A stretch of 64,000 bases of DNA from Nitrospirillum amazonense (GTDB lineage Bacteria; Pseudomonadota; Alphaproteobacteria; Azospirillales; Azospirillaceae). Shown here in pieces: positions 53,114 to 61,585 of the stretch (position 1 is its first letter; every line of letters starts with the position of its first letter). Below the pieces are notes generated by a model, which saw only the letters and a list, made by a program, of their open reading frames with translations, searched no databases and was not told where the DNA came from. The stretch is taken from the NCBI RefSeq assembly GCF_007828045.1, contig NZ_VITN01000001.1, forward strand, positions 248,001 through 312,000. The letters are read 5' to 3'. Position numbers and translations under genes: made by a program.

Positions 53114-55186
53114 ATGGCCATGTCCTGGTTCCGCCGCACCGTGTCCATCGGGTTCGCACTGGCCTTGACCGCCGTGGGAACAAGCCATGGCCAAAGCGCT
53201 CAACCTACCGATACGCAGCAAGCCTCGCCGCGGATCACCCCGCAGCTGGAAAAACCCGCCGACCCCGAACCGCCGCTGGCCACCGCCTATCGCCCATTCG
53301 AGGCGTTCGCGCCCCTGACCCTGCCCCAGGCGGTGAACCAGTACCGGTCGGGCAGCGGCCTGCCGGGTCCGGCCTATTGGCAGAACCGCGCGGATTATGA
53401 GCTGCACGCCCGCCTGGATCTGAGCAACCCCGACACCCCCGCGCTGAGCGGTGGCAGCGTCATCCGCTACACCAATAACAGCCCGGACGCGCTGGACCGG
53501 CTGTGGCTGCAACTCGACCAGAATATCTACCGCAAGGACGCGCGGGCGGCCGTGACCGGCGGCGGACGTGCCAGCCGGGGCAGCACCGACGGCATGACCA
53601 TCAAGGCGGTCGCGGTCGATATGGGGGATGGCAAGGTGGTGGCCCTGCCCTTCCACATCGATGATACCCGCATGTGGATAGACCTGCCCCGGCCGCTGGC
53701 GGCCAAGGGCGGCAAGCTGGCGCTGCACATCGACTATGCCTACACCATCCCCGGCACCTGGGGCGGGCGCACGGCGCACACGCCCACCCAGAACGGTGAG
53801 ATCTATGAGATCGCCCAGTGGTACCCGCGCATGGCGGTTTACGACGATCTGCGCGGCTGGGACACCTTGCCCTACCTGGGGTCGGAGTTTTATCTGGAGT
53901 ACGGCGACTTCGACTACACCGTCACCGTGCCGGCCACCATGCTGGTGGCGGGTTCGGGCGAACTGGTGAACGGGGCGGAGGTGCTGACGCCCACGCAAGT
54001 GAAGCGCCTGGACCAGGCCCGCGCCAGCGACGCCACGGTGATGATCCGCACGCCGGATGAGGTGACGGCCCCCGGGAGCCGCCCGCGCACCAATGGGGAG
54101 ATGACCTGGCATTTCCGCATGAAGAACACCCGCGACGTGGTGTTCGCCGCCTCAGCCGCCTTCGTCTGGGACGCCGCGCGGGTGAACCTGCCGGAGGGCA
54201 AGCACGCCCTGGCCATGTCGGTTTACCCGGTGGAGGGTGTGGGGCCGGACAAGTGGAACCGGTCGACGGAGTACCTGAAGGCCGCCATCGAGCATTTCTC
54301 CAGCCAGTGGTTCCCCTATCCCTGGCCCGTCGCCGTCAACCTGGGCGGCCATGGCGCCGGCATGGAATACCCGGGGGTCGTGTTCGACGGGTACAAGGAC
54401 CAGGGCAAGACCCTGTACTGGATCACGGCGCACGAGATTGGCCACACATGGTTCCCCATGATCGTGGGGTCCAACGAGCGGCGAGACGCCTGGATGGATG
54501 AGGGGTCCAACACCTTTATCGACATCTACGCCCAGGACGCCTTCAACCACGGCGAATACGCGCCCAAGCGCGACGGGGAATACGCGCCCGGCGGCGGCAA
54601 CCCGGTGGACGAGATCCTGCCCCTGCTGACCGACGCGTCGGCGCCGAATATCATCAACGCCCCCGATGGCATGTCGGAGAAGTACCGCCACCCCGTCAGC
54701 TACTTCAAGCCGGCCCTGGGCCTGGTGCTGCTGCGCGAACAGATCCTGGGGCCGGAGCGGTTCGATGCCGCCCTGCGCCGCTATATCCGCGCCTGGGCCT
54801 ACAAGCACCCCTCACCGTCCGACTTCTTCCGCGCAATGGAATCCGGCGCGGGCGAGGACCTGACCTGGTTCTGGCGCGGCTGGTACTTCAACAACTGGGC
54901 GGTGGACTTCGCCGTGCGCAAGGTCGCCTACGCCGAGGGCGGGCCGGACAAGGGCGCCCTGGTCACCCTGGCGGCCCTGGACCGCCTGGTCCTGCCGGCC
55001 ACCCTGCAGGTGGACTACGCCGACGGCAGCCAGCGCAGCCTGCGCATTCCGGTGGAGACCTGGCGCGGCCGGGCCGAGACCGCCGTGCGCCTGGACGGCG
55101 GCCCCGCCATCACCCGCGTCACCATCGACCCCACCCACGCCCTGCCCGACACCGACCGGGCCAACGACGTGTGGGAGATGAAGTAG
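53114..55186 (+). CDS. M1-family zinc metallopeptidase, exported
   Basis: 690 residues from the ATG at 53114 (another ATG six bases later), opening with a signal peptide ([20 protein letters not shown]) so the enzyme should be periplasmic. The zinc site is HEIGH (440-444) with Glu463 18 residues on ([20 protein letters not shown] then WMDEG), the M1 gluzincin pattern; the exopeptidase motif is GAGMEYPG instead of GAMEN. It cleaves N-terminal residues or peptides. A frame continuing up to 52961 is not family-like. Monocistronic and convergent with the multicopper oxidase. Confidence 0.9.
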   Translation: MAMSWFRRTVSIGFALALTAVGTSHGQSAQPTDTQQASPRITPQLEKPADPEPPLATAYRPFEAFAPLTLPQAVNQYRSGSGLPGPAYWQNRADYELHARLDLSNPDTPALSGGSVIRYTNNSPDALDRLWLQLDQNIYRKDARAAVTGGGRASRGSTDGMTIKAVAVDMGDGKVVALPFHIDDTRMWIDLPRPLAAKGGKLALHIDYAYTIPGTWGGRTAHTPTQNGEIYEIAQWYPRMAVYDDLRGWDTLPYLGSEFYLEYGDFDYTVTVPATMLVAGSGELVNGAEVLTPTQVKRLDQARASDATVMIRTPDEVTAPGSRPRTNGEMTWHFRMKNTRDVVFAASAAFVWDAARVNLPEGKHALAMSVYPVEGVGPDKWNRSTEYLKAAIEHFSSQWFPYPWPVAVNLGGHGAGMEYPGVVFDGYKDQGKTLYWITAHEIGHTWFPMIVGSNERRDAWMDEGSNTFIDIYAQDAFNHGEYAPKRDGEYAPGGGNPVDEILPLLTDASAPNIINAPDGMSEKYRHPVSYFKPALGLVLLREQILGPERFDAALRRYIRAWAYKHPSPSDFFRAMESGAGEDLTWFWRGWYFNNWAVDFAVRKVAYAEGGPDKGALVTLAALDRLVLPATLQVDYADGSQRSLRIPVETWRGRAETAVRLDGGPAITRVTIDPTHALPDTDRANDVWEMK

Positions 55187-55210
55187 GGATGAAAGCAGGG
55201 TGCCGGCGGC

Positions 55211-57241
55211 TCAGTGATGCCCTGCCCCTTCGTGGTGATGCGCGTGGGGGGTGATGGTGGGCGCCTTGCCCGGTTCCACCATCTCCACCAGTTCCATCAT
55301 GCCGTTATCCTCGTGGCTGGTGTTGTGGCAGTGCATGACGATGGCGCCGCTGTAGTCCAGCGCCTGGCTGAGGAACTGCACCACCTCGCCGTAATTGAAG
55401 CCGGTGTTGGCGTCGACGTTGGTCAAGCCGCCCGGGAAGGTGCAGTTCGTTCCGCCCACCGCCGGGGCGCAATTGATCAGCACCGTGTCGCGCCAAATGG
55501 GGAAGGCGTAGTCGATCGTGCCCCGCCTCACCACCTGGAAGGAATTGGTGTGGATGTGGAACATGTGGGTGTCGGCCGCGCTCATCACCCCCCACAGGTT
55601 CGTCTGGCCCAGGGTCAGGATGCGCTGCGGACCGCCCTCGGCATTGAAGGGGCGGCCGTTGACCACCGAGGCGCCGCCGGCCGATTCCGCGTAGGTGCCG
55701 CTGGTGAAGCCGAACACCACCCCCTGGGTGGGGGAGGCCGGCCGGTCGGGCGCGTCCACCAGGGTGGCGGGGGCGTACAGCCGGTTCAGCTGTGACTGGG
55801 TGGGCAGGGCGGTCGCCGTGGACCGGGACGCCGCCACCACGTTGACCGTCATCACCAGCTGCGCGTCCGGCACCACGCCGGGCTTGCACAGATCGCCGAT
55901 GCCGGGCTGGCGCGCCAGGGGATCCCGCGATGATTGCTGCCGCTTCACCACCGCGCCGGGGGCGGGCTGGACCAGCAGGTAACGGCCGGGCTTGGCCGGC
56001 GCCTTGACCATCAGATCCAGGCGCTGGCCCGGCGCCAGGAACAGCAGCTCGTTATTCACCACGCCCTTGCCGTCCGGCCGGGCCACCGGCGCCGTCAGGC
56101 GCAGCGGCAGATCCTCCTCCCCCGGGGACAGGGTGCGCTGCACCGGCACGCCGTCGGCAGCCAGGACGTAGGCGGCGGGCGCCGCCGTCGCGTCCACGCC
56201 GGTTTGGGGCACCAGGCACATGGGCACCACATTGCCCACCGTGGTGTTCACCACCCGCCACAGCTGCACCTCATCCGTCGTCATGGTAACGGTGGGGTTC
56301 AGCTGGCCATTGACGGACAGTTTCTGGTTCACGTTCGTCGCCGGCTCGGGCGCCGGCTGGCCGTCGATATAGGTGCAGCGGGCGAAGGAATAGACGCTCT
56401 TGCACGTCACCCGCTGCGGGCTGGTCAGGTTGGGCGCGGATTCGATGCTTTGCAGCAGCATCACCTTTTCCGCTGCCGCCCGGACAGCGGGCAGGCTGTC
56501 GATGCCGTTCTTCTCATCCTGGATGATCAGCGCGCCGCTCATGCCGCTGGCCAACTGCAGGGCCACCGCCCCGTGCTTGTGCGGGTGGTACCAGTAGGTG
56601 CCGGCCGGATGCTGCTCCGGTATCTTGATGCGGTAGTGGTAGTCGCCCTTCTGGCACAGGCTGGCGTCGCCGCCCGCGTCCCGCACGCACATGGCCATGA
56701 CATCGGCCGGCGTGTCGGCCGGGTAGATGGCCAGCAGCACATTGTCGCTGTCCTTCTGCGGGCTGACGTGCAGGCCATGGGTATGCAGGTTCAGCACGTC
56801 GAAGCCATGGGGCACGGCGTTGAACATGGTGCCGTCGCCCTCGTCCGCGTCGAACGGCAGGCCGTTGGTGAACAGGATATCCAGCGTGTCGCCGGGATGG
56901 GCGCGGATGGTGGGGCCGGCCAACAACTCACCCGTCGGCAGGGCGGCACCCGTCGCCTGCCTGCGCGCGGCCACCGCCGCCTTCACCTCCGCCTCCTTGC
57001 GGTCGCCGAAGCTGACGAAGGCGTTGGCCTGCACCTTCAGGGGCGCGCCATCGCCGTTGGGCAGGGTGAAAATCTGCGGGAAGGCCATCAGCTGCGACAC
57101 GCCGGCCACCACCGGCGCCGGTGCCGGCTGGACCAGTTCCCCCGCCGGCGCGGGGCCGGCGGCCAATGTCGTGGCCAGCGCCGTTAAGGCCAAGCCCCCC
57201 GAGGCCAGCACCCGCTGGCCCGACTTCGCGATAATGGACAT
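55211..57241 (-). CDS. multicopper oxidase, exported
   Basis: 676 residues from the ATG at 57241, with GGGGGAA 8 bp upstream and a signal peptide (SGQRVLASGGLALTALATTL). Copper-site motifs are all visible in order: HTHGLHVSP (about 150), YHPHKHG (about 217), HMFHIHTNSF (about 558) and HCHNTSHEDNGMM (about 634), giving type 1, 2 and 3 ligands. The C-terminus adds a histidine-rich tail (HAHHHEGAGHH). Probably a periplasmic laccase-like oxidase acting on Cu(I), Mn(II) or phenolics; the substrate is not predictable. No copper resistance genes are adjacent. Confidence 0.9.
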   Translation of the reverse strand: MSIIAKSGQRVLASGGLALTALATTLAAGPAPAGELVQPAPAPVVAGVSQLMAFPQIFTLPNGDGAPLKVQANAFVSFGDRKEAEVKAAVAARRQATGAALPTGELLAGPTIRAHPGDTLDILFTNGLPFDADEGDGTMFNAVPHGFDVLNLHTHGLHVSPQKDSDNVLLAIYPADTPADVMAMCVRDAGGDASLCQKGDYHYRIKIPEQHPAGTYWYHPHKHGAVALQLASGMSGALIIQDEKNGIDSLPAVRAAAEKVMLLQSIESAPNLTSPQRVTCKSVYSFARCTYIDGQPAPEPATNVNQKLSVNGQLNPTVTMTTDEVQLWRVVNTTVGNVVPMCLVPQTGVDATAAPAAYVLAADGVPVQRTLSPGEEDLPLRLTAPVARPDGKGVVNNELLFLAPGQRLDLMVKAPAKPGRYLLVQPAPGAVVKRQQSSRDPLARQPGIGDLCKPGVVPDAQLVMTVNVVAASRSTATALPTQSQLNRLYAPATLVDAPDRPASPTQGVVFGFTSGTYAESAGGASVVNGRPFNAEGGPQRILTLGQTNLWGVMSAADTHMFHIHTNSFQVVRRGTIDYAFPIWRDTVLINCAPAVGGTNCTFPGGLTNVDANTGFNYGEVVQFLSQALDYSGAIVMHCHNTSHEDNGMMELVEMVEPGKAPTITPHAHHHEGAGHH

Positions 57242-57315
57242 GCGCGTTCCCCCCTCAGCGTACACTTGGCGGCACACTGTCCGATATACGCGTATAAATC
57301 CATACTTCGCGCTAC

Positions 57316-57789
57316 TTACACAGGCAAGTTTCGGGGCAGGCCCGCCAGATCGAGGGTGCGCCGGTCGGGCTGGCCGCCAAAGTATTTGTCCAGCGCATCC
57401 TGGAACAGGCTGTCGCAGTCACCCGCAGCCAGGTGGAACAGGGTCATGCTGGAGCGGAACTTCAGCGCGTCCACCGGGCCGAACACCGCCTGGGCGTCGT
57501 GGCCGGGCAACTCGTTGACCAGGCCGGTCAGCTGGCGCAGGCGCCCGCCGAGGATGGTGTGTTCCAGGTAGGCCCGCGCCTCGTCCAGCGAGGCCAGGGC
57601 GTAGTGTTGCGACGTCGCACTTTGGCCCAGCCCGGCGATCTGGGGGAAGAAGTGCCACATCCAATGGCTGCGCTTGTGCCCGGTGGTCAGCTCCTGGATC
57701 ACCGTGTCCAGCTGCGGGTTCTGGGCGTCGACGAAGCGTTGCAGGTCCCAATGCGGGCTGGCGGTGGATGAGTCGACAGGGTGGTCCAT
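57316..57789 (-). CDS. DUF1810 family protein
   Basis: 157 residues, recognised as DUF1810 from LQRFVDAQNPQLDTVIQELTTG, KRSHWMWHFFPQIAGLG and KFRSSMTLFHLAAGD. A small, probably cytoplasmic helical protein of a widespread family with no activity known to me. GGAAGGGAG precedes the ATG. It sits 74 bp upstream of the multicopper oxidase on the same strand, with no sign of functional linkage. Confidence 0.88.
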   Translation of the reverse strand: MDHPVDSSTASPHWDLQRFVDAQNPQLDTVIQELTTGHKRSHWMWHFFPQIAGLGQSATSQHYALASLDEARAYLEHTILGGRLRQLTGLVNELPGHDAQAVFGPVDALKFRSSMTLFHLAAGDCDSLFQDALDKYFGGQPDRRTLDLAGLPRNLPV

Positions 57790-57842
57790 GGCTCCCTTCC
57801 CTTATTCCCACGACGACCGGCGCACAGCATACACCGCCGGCC

Positions 57843-57880
57843 AAGAGAAAACCGGCGCCCCTGAGGGTCAGGGACGCCGG
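57843..57880 (-). terminator. intrinsic terminator of azoR
   Basis: Stem CCGGCGCCCCTGA (57852-57864) / TCAGGGACGCCGG (57868-57880), 13 bp with one mismatch and a 3-nt loop, followed on the minus strand by TTTTCTCTT. A clear Rho-independent terminator about 40 bp after the azoR stop. Confidence 0.8.
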
Positions 57881-57921
57881 CTTCCAACCGCCAACGGGAA
57901 AATTTGTTCAGGAACCGTGGG

Positions 57922-58548
57922 TCAGGCGGCCTGGGCCACGAACAGGTCGCCGATCTGGGTGTTGGCGGCGGTCAGGGCGCCGGCCTTGGCGTCGGGGCCC
58001 ATGGCGATGCCCTCGGCGCGGACGATGGTGACGTCGGTCATGCCCAGGAAGCCCAGGAAGGCCTTGAGATAGGCTTCCTGATGGTCCAGCGCCGCCTCGT
58101 ACGGGGTGCCGGCGTACTTGCCGCCACGGGAGGAGACGAGGATGACCTTGCGGCCGCCGGCCAGGCCCTGGGGACCGGACTCGGTGTAGCGGAAGGTGCG
58201 GCCGGCCTGGGCCAGGCGGTCCAGGTAGGACTTAAGCTGGCTGGGGATGGAGAAGTTGTACATGGGCGCGCCGATGACCACGACATCGGCCGACAGCAGT
58301 TCATCCACCAGGGTATCGACCAGCGCGCGCTCGGCCTGCTGCGCCGGGGTCAGGTTCTGGTCGGCGCCGAACTTGGCGACGGCCAGCAGCTCCGCATCCA
58401 GGTGGGCGGGGGCCACGGCGGCGACATCACGGTACACCACCTCGCCCGACGGGTTGGCCTGCTGCCACGCCTGGACCACGGCGGCGGTCAGCTGGCGGGA
58501 GACGGAGGCCTGGGCCAGGGGGCTGGAATCGATGTGCAGGAGCTTCAT
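57922..58548 (-). CDS. azoR: FMN-dependent NADH-azoreductase
   Basis: Flavodoxin-fold quinone/azo reductase that uses NADH. 208 residues from the ATG at 58548; an ATG five codons upstream is possible. Signatures: KLLHIDSSPLAQASVSRQL (FMN phosphate loop), VIGAPMYNFSIPSQLKSYLD and VSSRGGKYAG. Likely a quinone-stress enzyme. It is transcribed away from a LysR gene that starts 169 bp off, with a LysR-type operator between them, which is the usual arrangement for regulation of such reductases, and it ends at a strong terminator. Confidence 0.93.
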   Translation of the reverse strand: MKLLHIDSSPLAQASVSRQLTAAVVQAWQQANPSGEVVYRDVAAVAPAHLDAELLAVAKFGADQNLTPAQQAERALVDTLVDELLSADVVVIGAPMYNFSIPSQLKSYLDRLAQAGRTFRYTESGPQGLAGGRKVILVSSRGGKYAGTPYEAALDHQEAYLKAFLGFLGMTDVTIVRAEGIAMGPDAKAGALTAANTQIGDLFVAQAA

Positions 58549-58659
58549 GATCCATACTCTCATTTCTGGGATGGGCGCCGGTGAGACCCGGCCGCCGAAG
58601 ACCCCTTGAGATTGCCACTGGAACGCCCTTGCCATCAGGGGGCAGATTTCACACTCTAT

Positions 58660-58675
58660 GTTCCATGATTGGAAC
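58660..58675. promoter_or_regulatory. LysR-type operator (T-N11-A palindrome)
   Basis: GTTCCATGATTGGAAC: perfect 5-bp arms GTTCC/GGAAC around a 6-bp centre, containing T-N11-A. It lies between azoR and the divergent LysR gene, 42 bp before the LysR start. A second GGAAC lies at 58618-58622. Confidence 0.7.
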
Positions 58676-58717
58676 AATGGCCGCCCCCGGCAACCGGGCG
58701 GCGATCGGGGCCTCACC

Positions 58718-59674
58718 ATGCGCGACCTGAACGACCTCTACTACTTCGCCCAGGTGGTGGAGCATGGCGGCTTCGCCGCGGCGGAGCGGGCGCTGGGCGT
58801 GCCCAAGTCCACCCTCAGCCGCCGCGTCTCCATGCTGGAGGACCAGCTGGGGGTGCGGCTGCTGCAGCGTTCCACCCGCCGCTTCGCCGTCACCGACGTG
58901 GGCCGCACCTACCACGCCCACTGCCTGGCCATGATCGCCGAAGCGGAAGCGGCACAAGAGGTGGTGGACCGCACCCGGGCGGAGCCGCAGGGCACCGTAC
59001 GCGTCAGCTGCCCCACCGCCCTGGTGCCCACCCGCGTGGGGTCGGTCGTCACCCGCTACATGGCGCAACATCCGCGCGTGACCATCCGGCTGGAGGCCAG
59101 CAACCGCCGCGTCGACGTCATCGAGGAAGGCTACGACCTGGCCATCCGCGTGCGCATGCCGCCGCTGGAGGACAGCGACTTGATCGTCAAGGTGTTGGAA
59201 AGCCACGGTTCGGCCCTGGTGGCCAGCCCCGCCTTTCTGGATCGCCACGGCCGGCCCGCCACCCCGGAGGAGCTGTCGGCTCTGCCTGCCGCCGACATGC
59301 CGCGCACGGGTGGCGACTACGTCTGGCGCCTCTATGGTCCCGACGGCATCCTGCGCACCGTGCCGCATCAGCCCCGCCTGATCACCGAGGACATGGCCCT
59401 GTTGCGCGATGCGGCGCTGAGCGGGGTCGCCATCGCCCAGTTGCCCCACTTCATCATCGACAACTATCTGGCCCAGGGCATGCTGGAGGCGCTGTTGCCC
59501 GGCTGGACCCTGCCGGCGGGCGTGGTGCACGCGGTGTTCCCCTCGCGCCGGGGCCTGGTGCCGGCGGTGCGCGGCTTCATCGACGCCTTGGCGGCGGAAT
59601 TCGCCGAGCGGCCCACGACCCCCTGCCCCGCCAACCCCGCCTGGATCGGCGGCGGGCCCAGCCTGGGGCTGTAG
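58718..59674 (+). CDS. LysR-family regulator, probable activator of azoR
   Basis: 318 residues from the ATG at 58718; a longer frame from 58658 would run through the operator and has no family similarity. HTH: LYYFAQVVEHGGFAAAERALGVPKSTLSRRVSMLEDQLG; effector domain about 90-300 with VDVIEEGYDLAIRVR. It diverges from azoR and shares a palindromic operator with it, so it most likely controls azoR in response to a quinone or similar electrophile. Confidence 0.92.
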   Translation: MRDLNDLYYFAQVVEHGGFAAAERALGVPKSTLSRRVSMLEDQLGVRLLQRSTRRFAVTDVGRTYHAHCLAMIAEAEAAQEVVDRTRAEPQGTVRVSCPTALVPTRVGSVVTRYMAQHPRVTIRLEASNRRVDVIEEGYDLAIRVRMPPLEDSDLIVKVLESHGSALVASPAFLDRHGRPATPEELSALPAADMPRTGGDYVWRLYGPDGILRTVPHQPRLITEDMALLRDAALSGVAIAQLPHFIIDNYLAQGMLEALLPGWTLPAGVVHAVFPSRRGLVPAVRGFIDALAAEFAERPTTPCPANPAWIGGGPSLGL

Positions 59675-59839
59675 CGGCACAGCAGGGTGGCCCGCCCGCC
59701 GTGGCAGGAAAACCACCTTGGCCGCACATCTGCAACCATCCCACCCTTTGCCCTTGACAGCAGAGGCCGCCGCCGGTGCTACTGACACGCTAAGCATAAG
59801 AATTTTGGGGAAGTTTTGGTTTTGGGGGACCCATCCGCC

Positions 59840-61471
59840 ATGCCTGGGTCGTCTACTGTCCGCCGCCTTGGTGCGCGGCTGGGCGGGTTTGCGCGCGCCG
59901 ACCTGGCCCGGCGCGTCCTGCTGCCGCTGCTGGCCCCCCTCGCCGCCCTGGTCCTGATGTTGTGGCCAGCGCTGCTGAACGGCTTCCCCATCGTCTTCTT
60001 CGATACCGGCGGCTACATCGAGGCTGCGGCCGAGCGTGAACTGGTGGAGGGGCGGTCGCTGGCCTATGGCCTGTTCCTGCAGGCGGCGTCGCTGAACTGG
60101 CGCACGCTGTGGGGACCGGTGGTGGCGCAGAGCCTGCTGACCCTGTGGCTGTTGCGCCTGCTGTGCGCCGGCCTGGCGCCCAGCGACGGACTGCCGGGCG
60201 GCAACGGCAATGGGCTCGGCGCCCTGGGCCTGGTGGCGCTGCTGGCGCTGGGCACCGGCATGGCCTGGTACACCTCCCAGCTGATGCCGGACATCGCCAT
60301 CCCCTTGGTGGTGGCGACCCTGTGGCTGCTGGCCTTCCGCTGGGATCGGCTGTCCTGGGGAACGCGCCTGGGCGCGGCCGCCGTGGGCTTGGTCAGCCTG
60401 CTGTCGCACATGTCAGGCATGGCCCTGGGCGCCGGCCTGGTGGCGGTGCTGGCCCTGATGAAGGCCGTGGGCGTCCTGGGCCGCCCCCGATCCTGGCGGG
60501 CCCTGCGCCTGCTGCCGGCGGCGGCCCTGGTGGCGGGCAGCGTGGTGACCCTGCCCCTGCTGAACGGCGCCGTCACCGGCGAAACCAGGCTGACCCCCGG
60601 CGGACCCCTGTTCCTGTTCGGCAGCCTGCTGCAGCAGGGCCAGGTGCGCCGCCTGCTGGACGAGCGGTGCACCGAGGATCCGCACGCCTACGCCCTGTGT
60701 TCCTATCGCCACCGCCTGCCGACCACGGCGGATGAGTTCCTGTGGGCGGAGGATTCCCCCCTGATGGCCCTGGGCGGCTGGGAAGGCATGGAGCCTGAGG
60801 CGGCGCGCATCAACATGGCGGTGATGCGCGCCTATCCCCTGGCCCTGGCCCTGGCTTCGCTGCAGGCGGGGATGGAACAGTTCTTTCGCGTGCAGACGGG
60901 CGATGGGCTGGACGAGTTCCACCGCAGCACCCGCGAGGCGGTGCACCAATGGCTGGCGCCGCTGGAGCCCACCTACCTGAAGGCCGACCAGCAGAGCGAG
61001 GGCCCGACCCCCGGCATGGCGGACCTGTCCAACTATCTGACCGTCCCCCTGGCCTATCTGGCGCTGACCGCACTGGCGGCCCTGGTCCCCCAAGCGGTAA
61101 GGCGTCGCGACGGCATGGCCCTGGGCGCCCTGGTGTTCCTGTGGGCAGCGCTGGCCGGCAACGCCCTGATCTGCGGCGCGCTGTCCAACCCGCACGACCG
61201 CTATCAGAACCGGCTGGTGTGGCTGGTGCCCGTGTTCGTCCTGGCCCTGAACACCCGCCTGCGCCAAACCGAGGATGAGGCGGAACCGGCGGTGCGGGTG
61301 CCCAATGCCCTGTCCCTGCCAACGGCCCTGCTGCGCCGTCGCGCGGCGCGGCCTGTCTTGACCAGTCCCCTCATCGATCTGGGTGTGCCGGATGGCCTGG
61401 CGGTGGAAATGGCGGGGGGAGACCTGCCCGCGGGAAACACCGCCGAGCGGGCGGCCGCACCCCAACCCTGA
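59840..61471 (+). CDS. polytopic membrane protein of unknown function
   Basis: 543 residues from the ATG at 59840 (a TTG at 59816 is the other choice). About ten hydrophobic segments, with a long hydrophilic loop near 270-370 containing CTEDPHAYALCSYRHRLP (two Cys that could form a disulfide). Near the N-terminus is NGFPIVFFDTGGYIEAA, an acidic motif after the first helix that recalls the first-loop Asp of GT-C glycosyltransferases. I do not recognise the family with certainty. A TTGACA at 59754-59759 may be part of its promoter. It precedes the histidine kinase by 114 bp. Confidence 0.7.
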   Translation: MPGSSTVRRLGARLGGFARADLARRVLLPLLAPLAALVLMLWPALLNGFPIVFFDTGGYIEAAAERELVEGRSLAYGLFLQAASLNWRTLWGPVVAQSLLTLWLLRLLCAGLAPSDGLPGGNGNGLGALGLVALLALGTGMAWYTSQLMPDIAIPLVVATLWLLAFRWDRLSWGTRLGAAAVGLVSLLSHMSGMALGAGLVAVLALMKAVGVLGRPRSWRALRLLPAAALVAGSVVTLPLLNGAVTGETRLTPGGPLFLFGSLLQQGQVRRLLDERCTEDPHAYALCSYRHRLPTTADEFLWAEDSPLMALGGWEGMEPEAARINMAVMRAYPLALALASLQAGMEQFFRVQTGDGLDEFHRSTREAVHQWLAPLEPTYLKADQQSEGPTPGMADLSNYLTVPLAYLALTALAALVPQAVRRRDGMALGALVFLWAALAGNALICGALSNPHDRYQNRLVWLVPVFVLALNTRLRQTEDEAEPAVRVPNALSLPTALLRRRAARPVLTSPLIDLGVPDGLAVEMAGGDLPAGNTAERAAAPQP

Positions 61472-61585
61472 CCTTCTTGGTAAGGCGCAAATCACCGTTG
61501 ATTGCGCTACGCTTTTTAGGCGTTTGTGCCAACCAGGCCACCCCTGCCGCGCCCGCCCGCTCCGAGCCCGGCCCGGGCGCCAATC

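Noticed and set aside
58658-58717. N-terminal extension of the LysR protein from 58658
   Set aside because: The extension lacks LysR similarity and would overlap the palindromic operator; ATG at 58718 fits the family.
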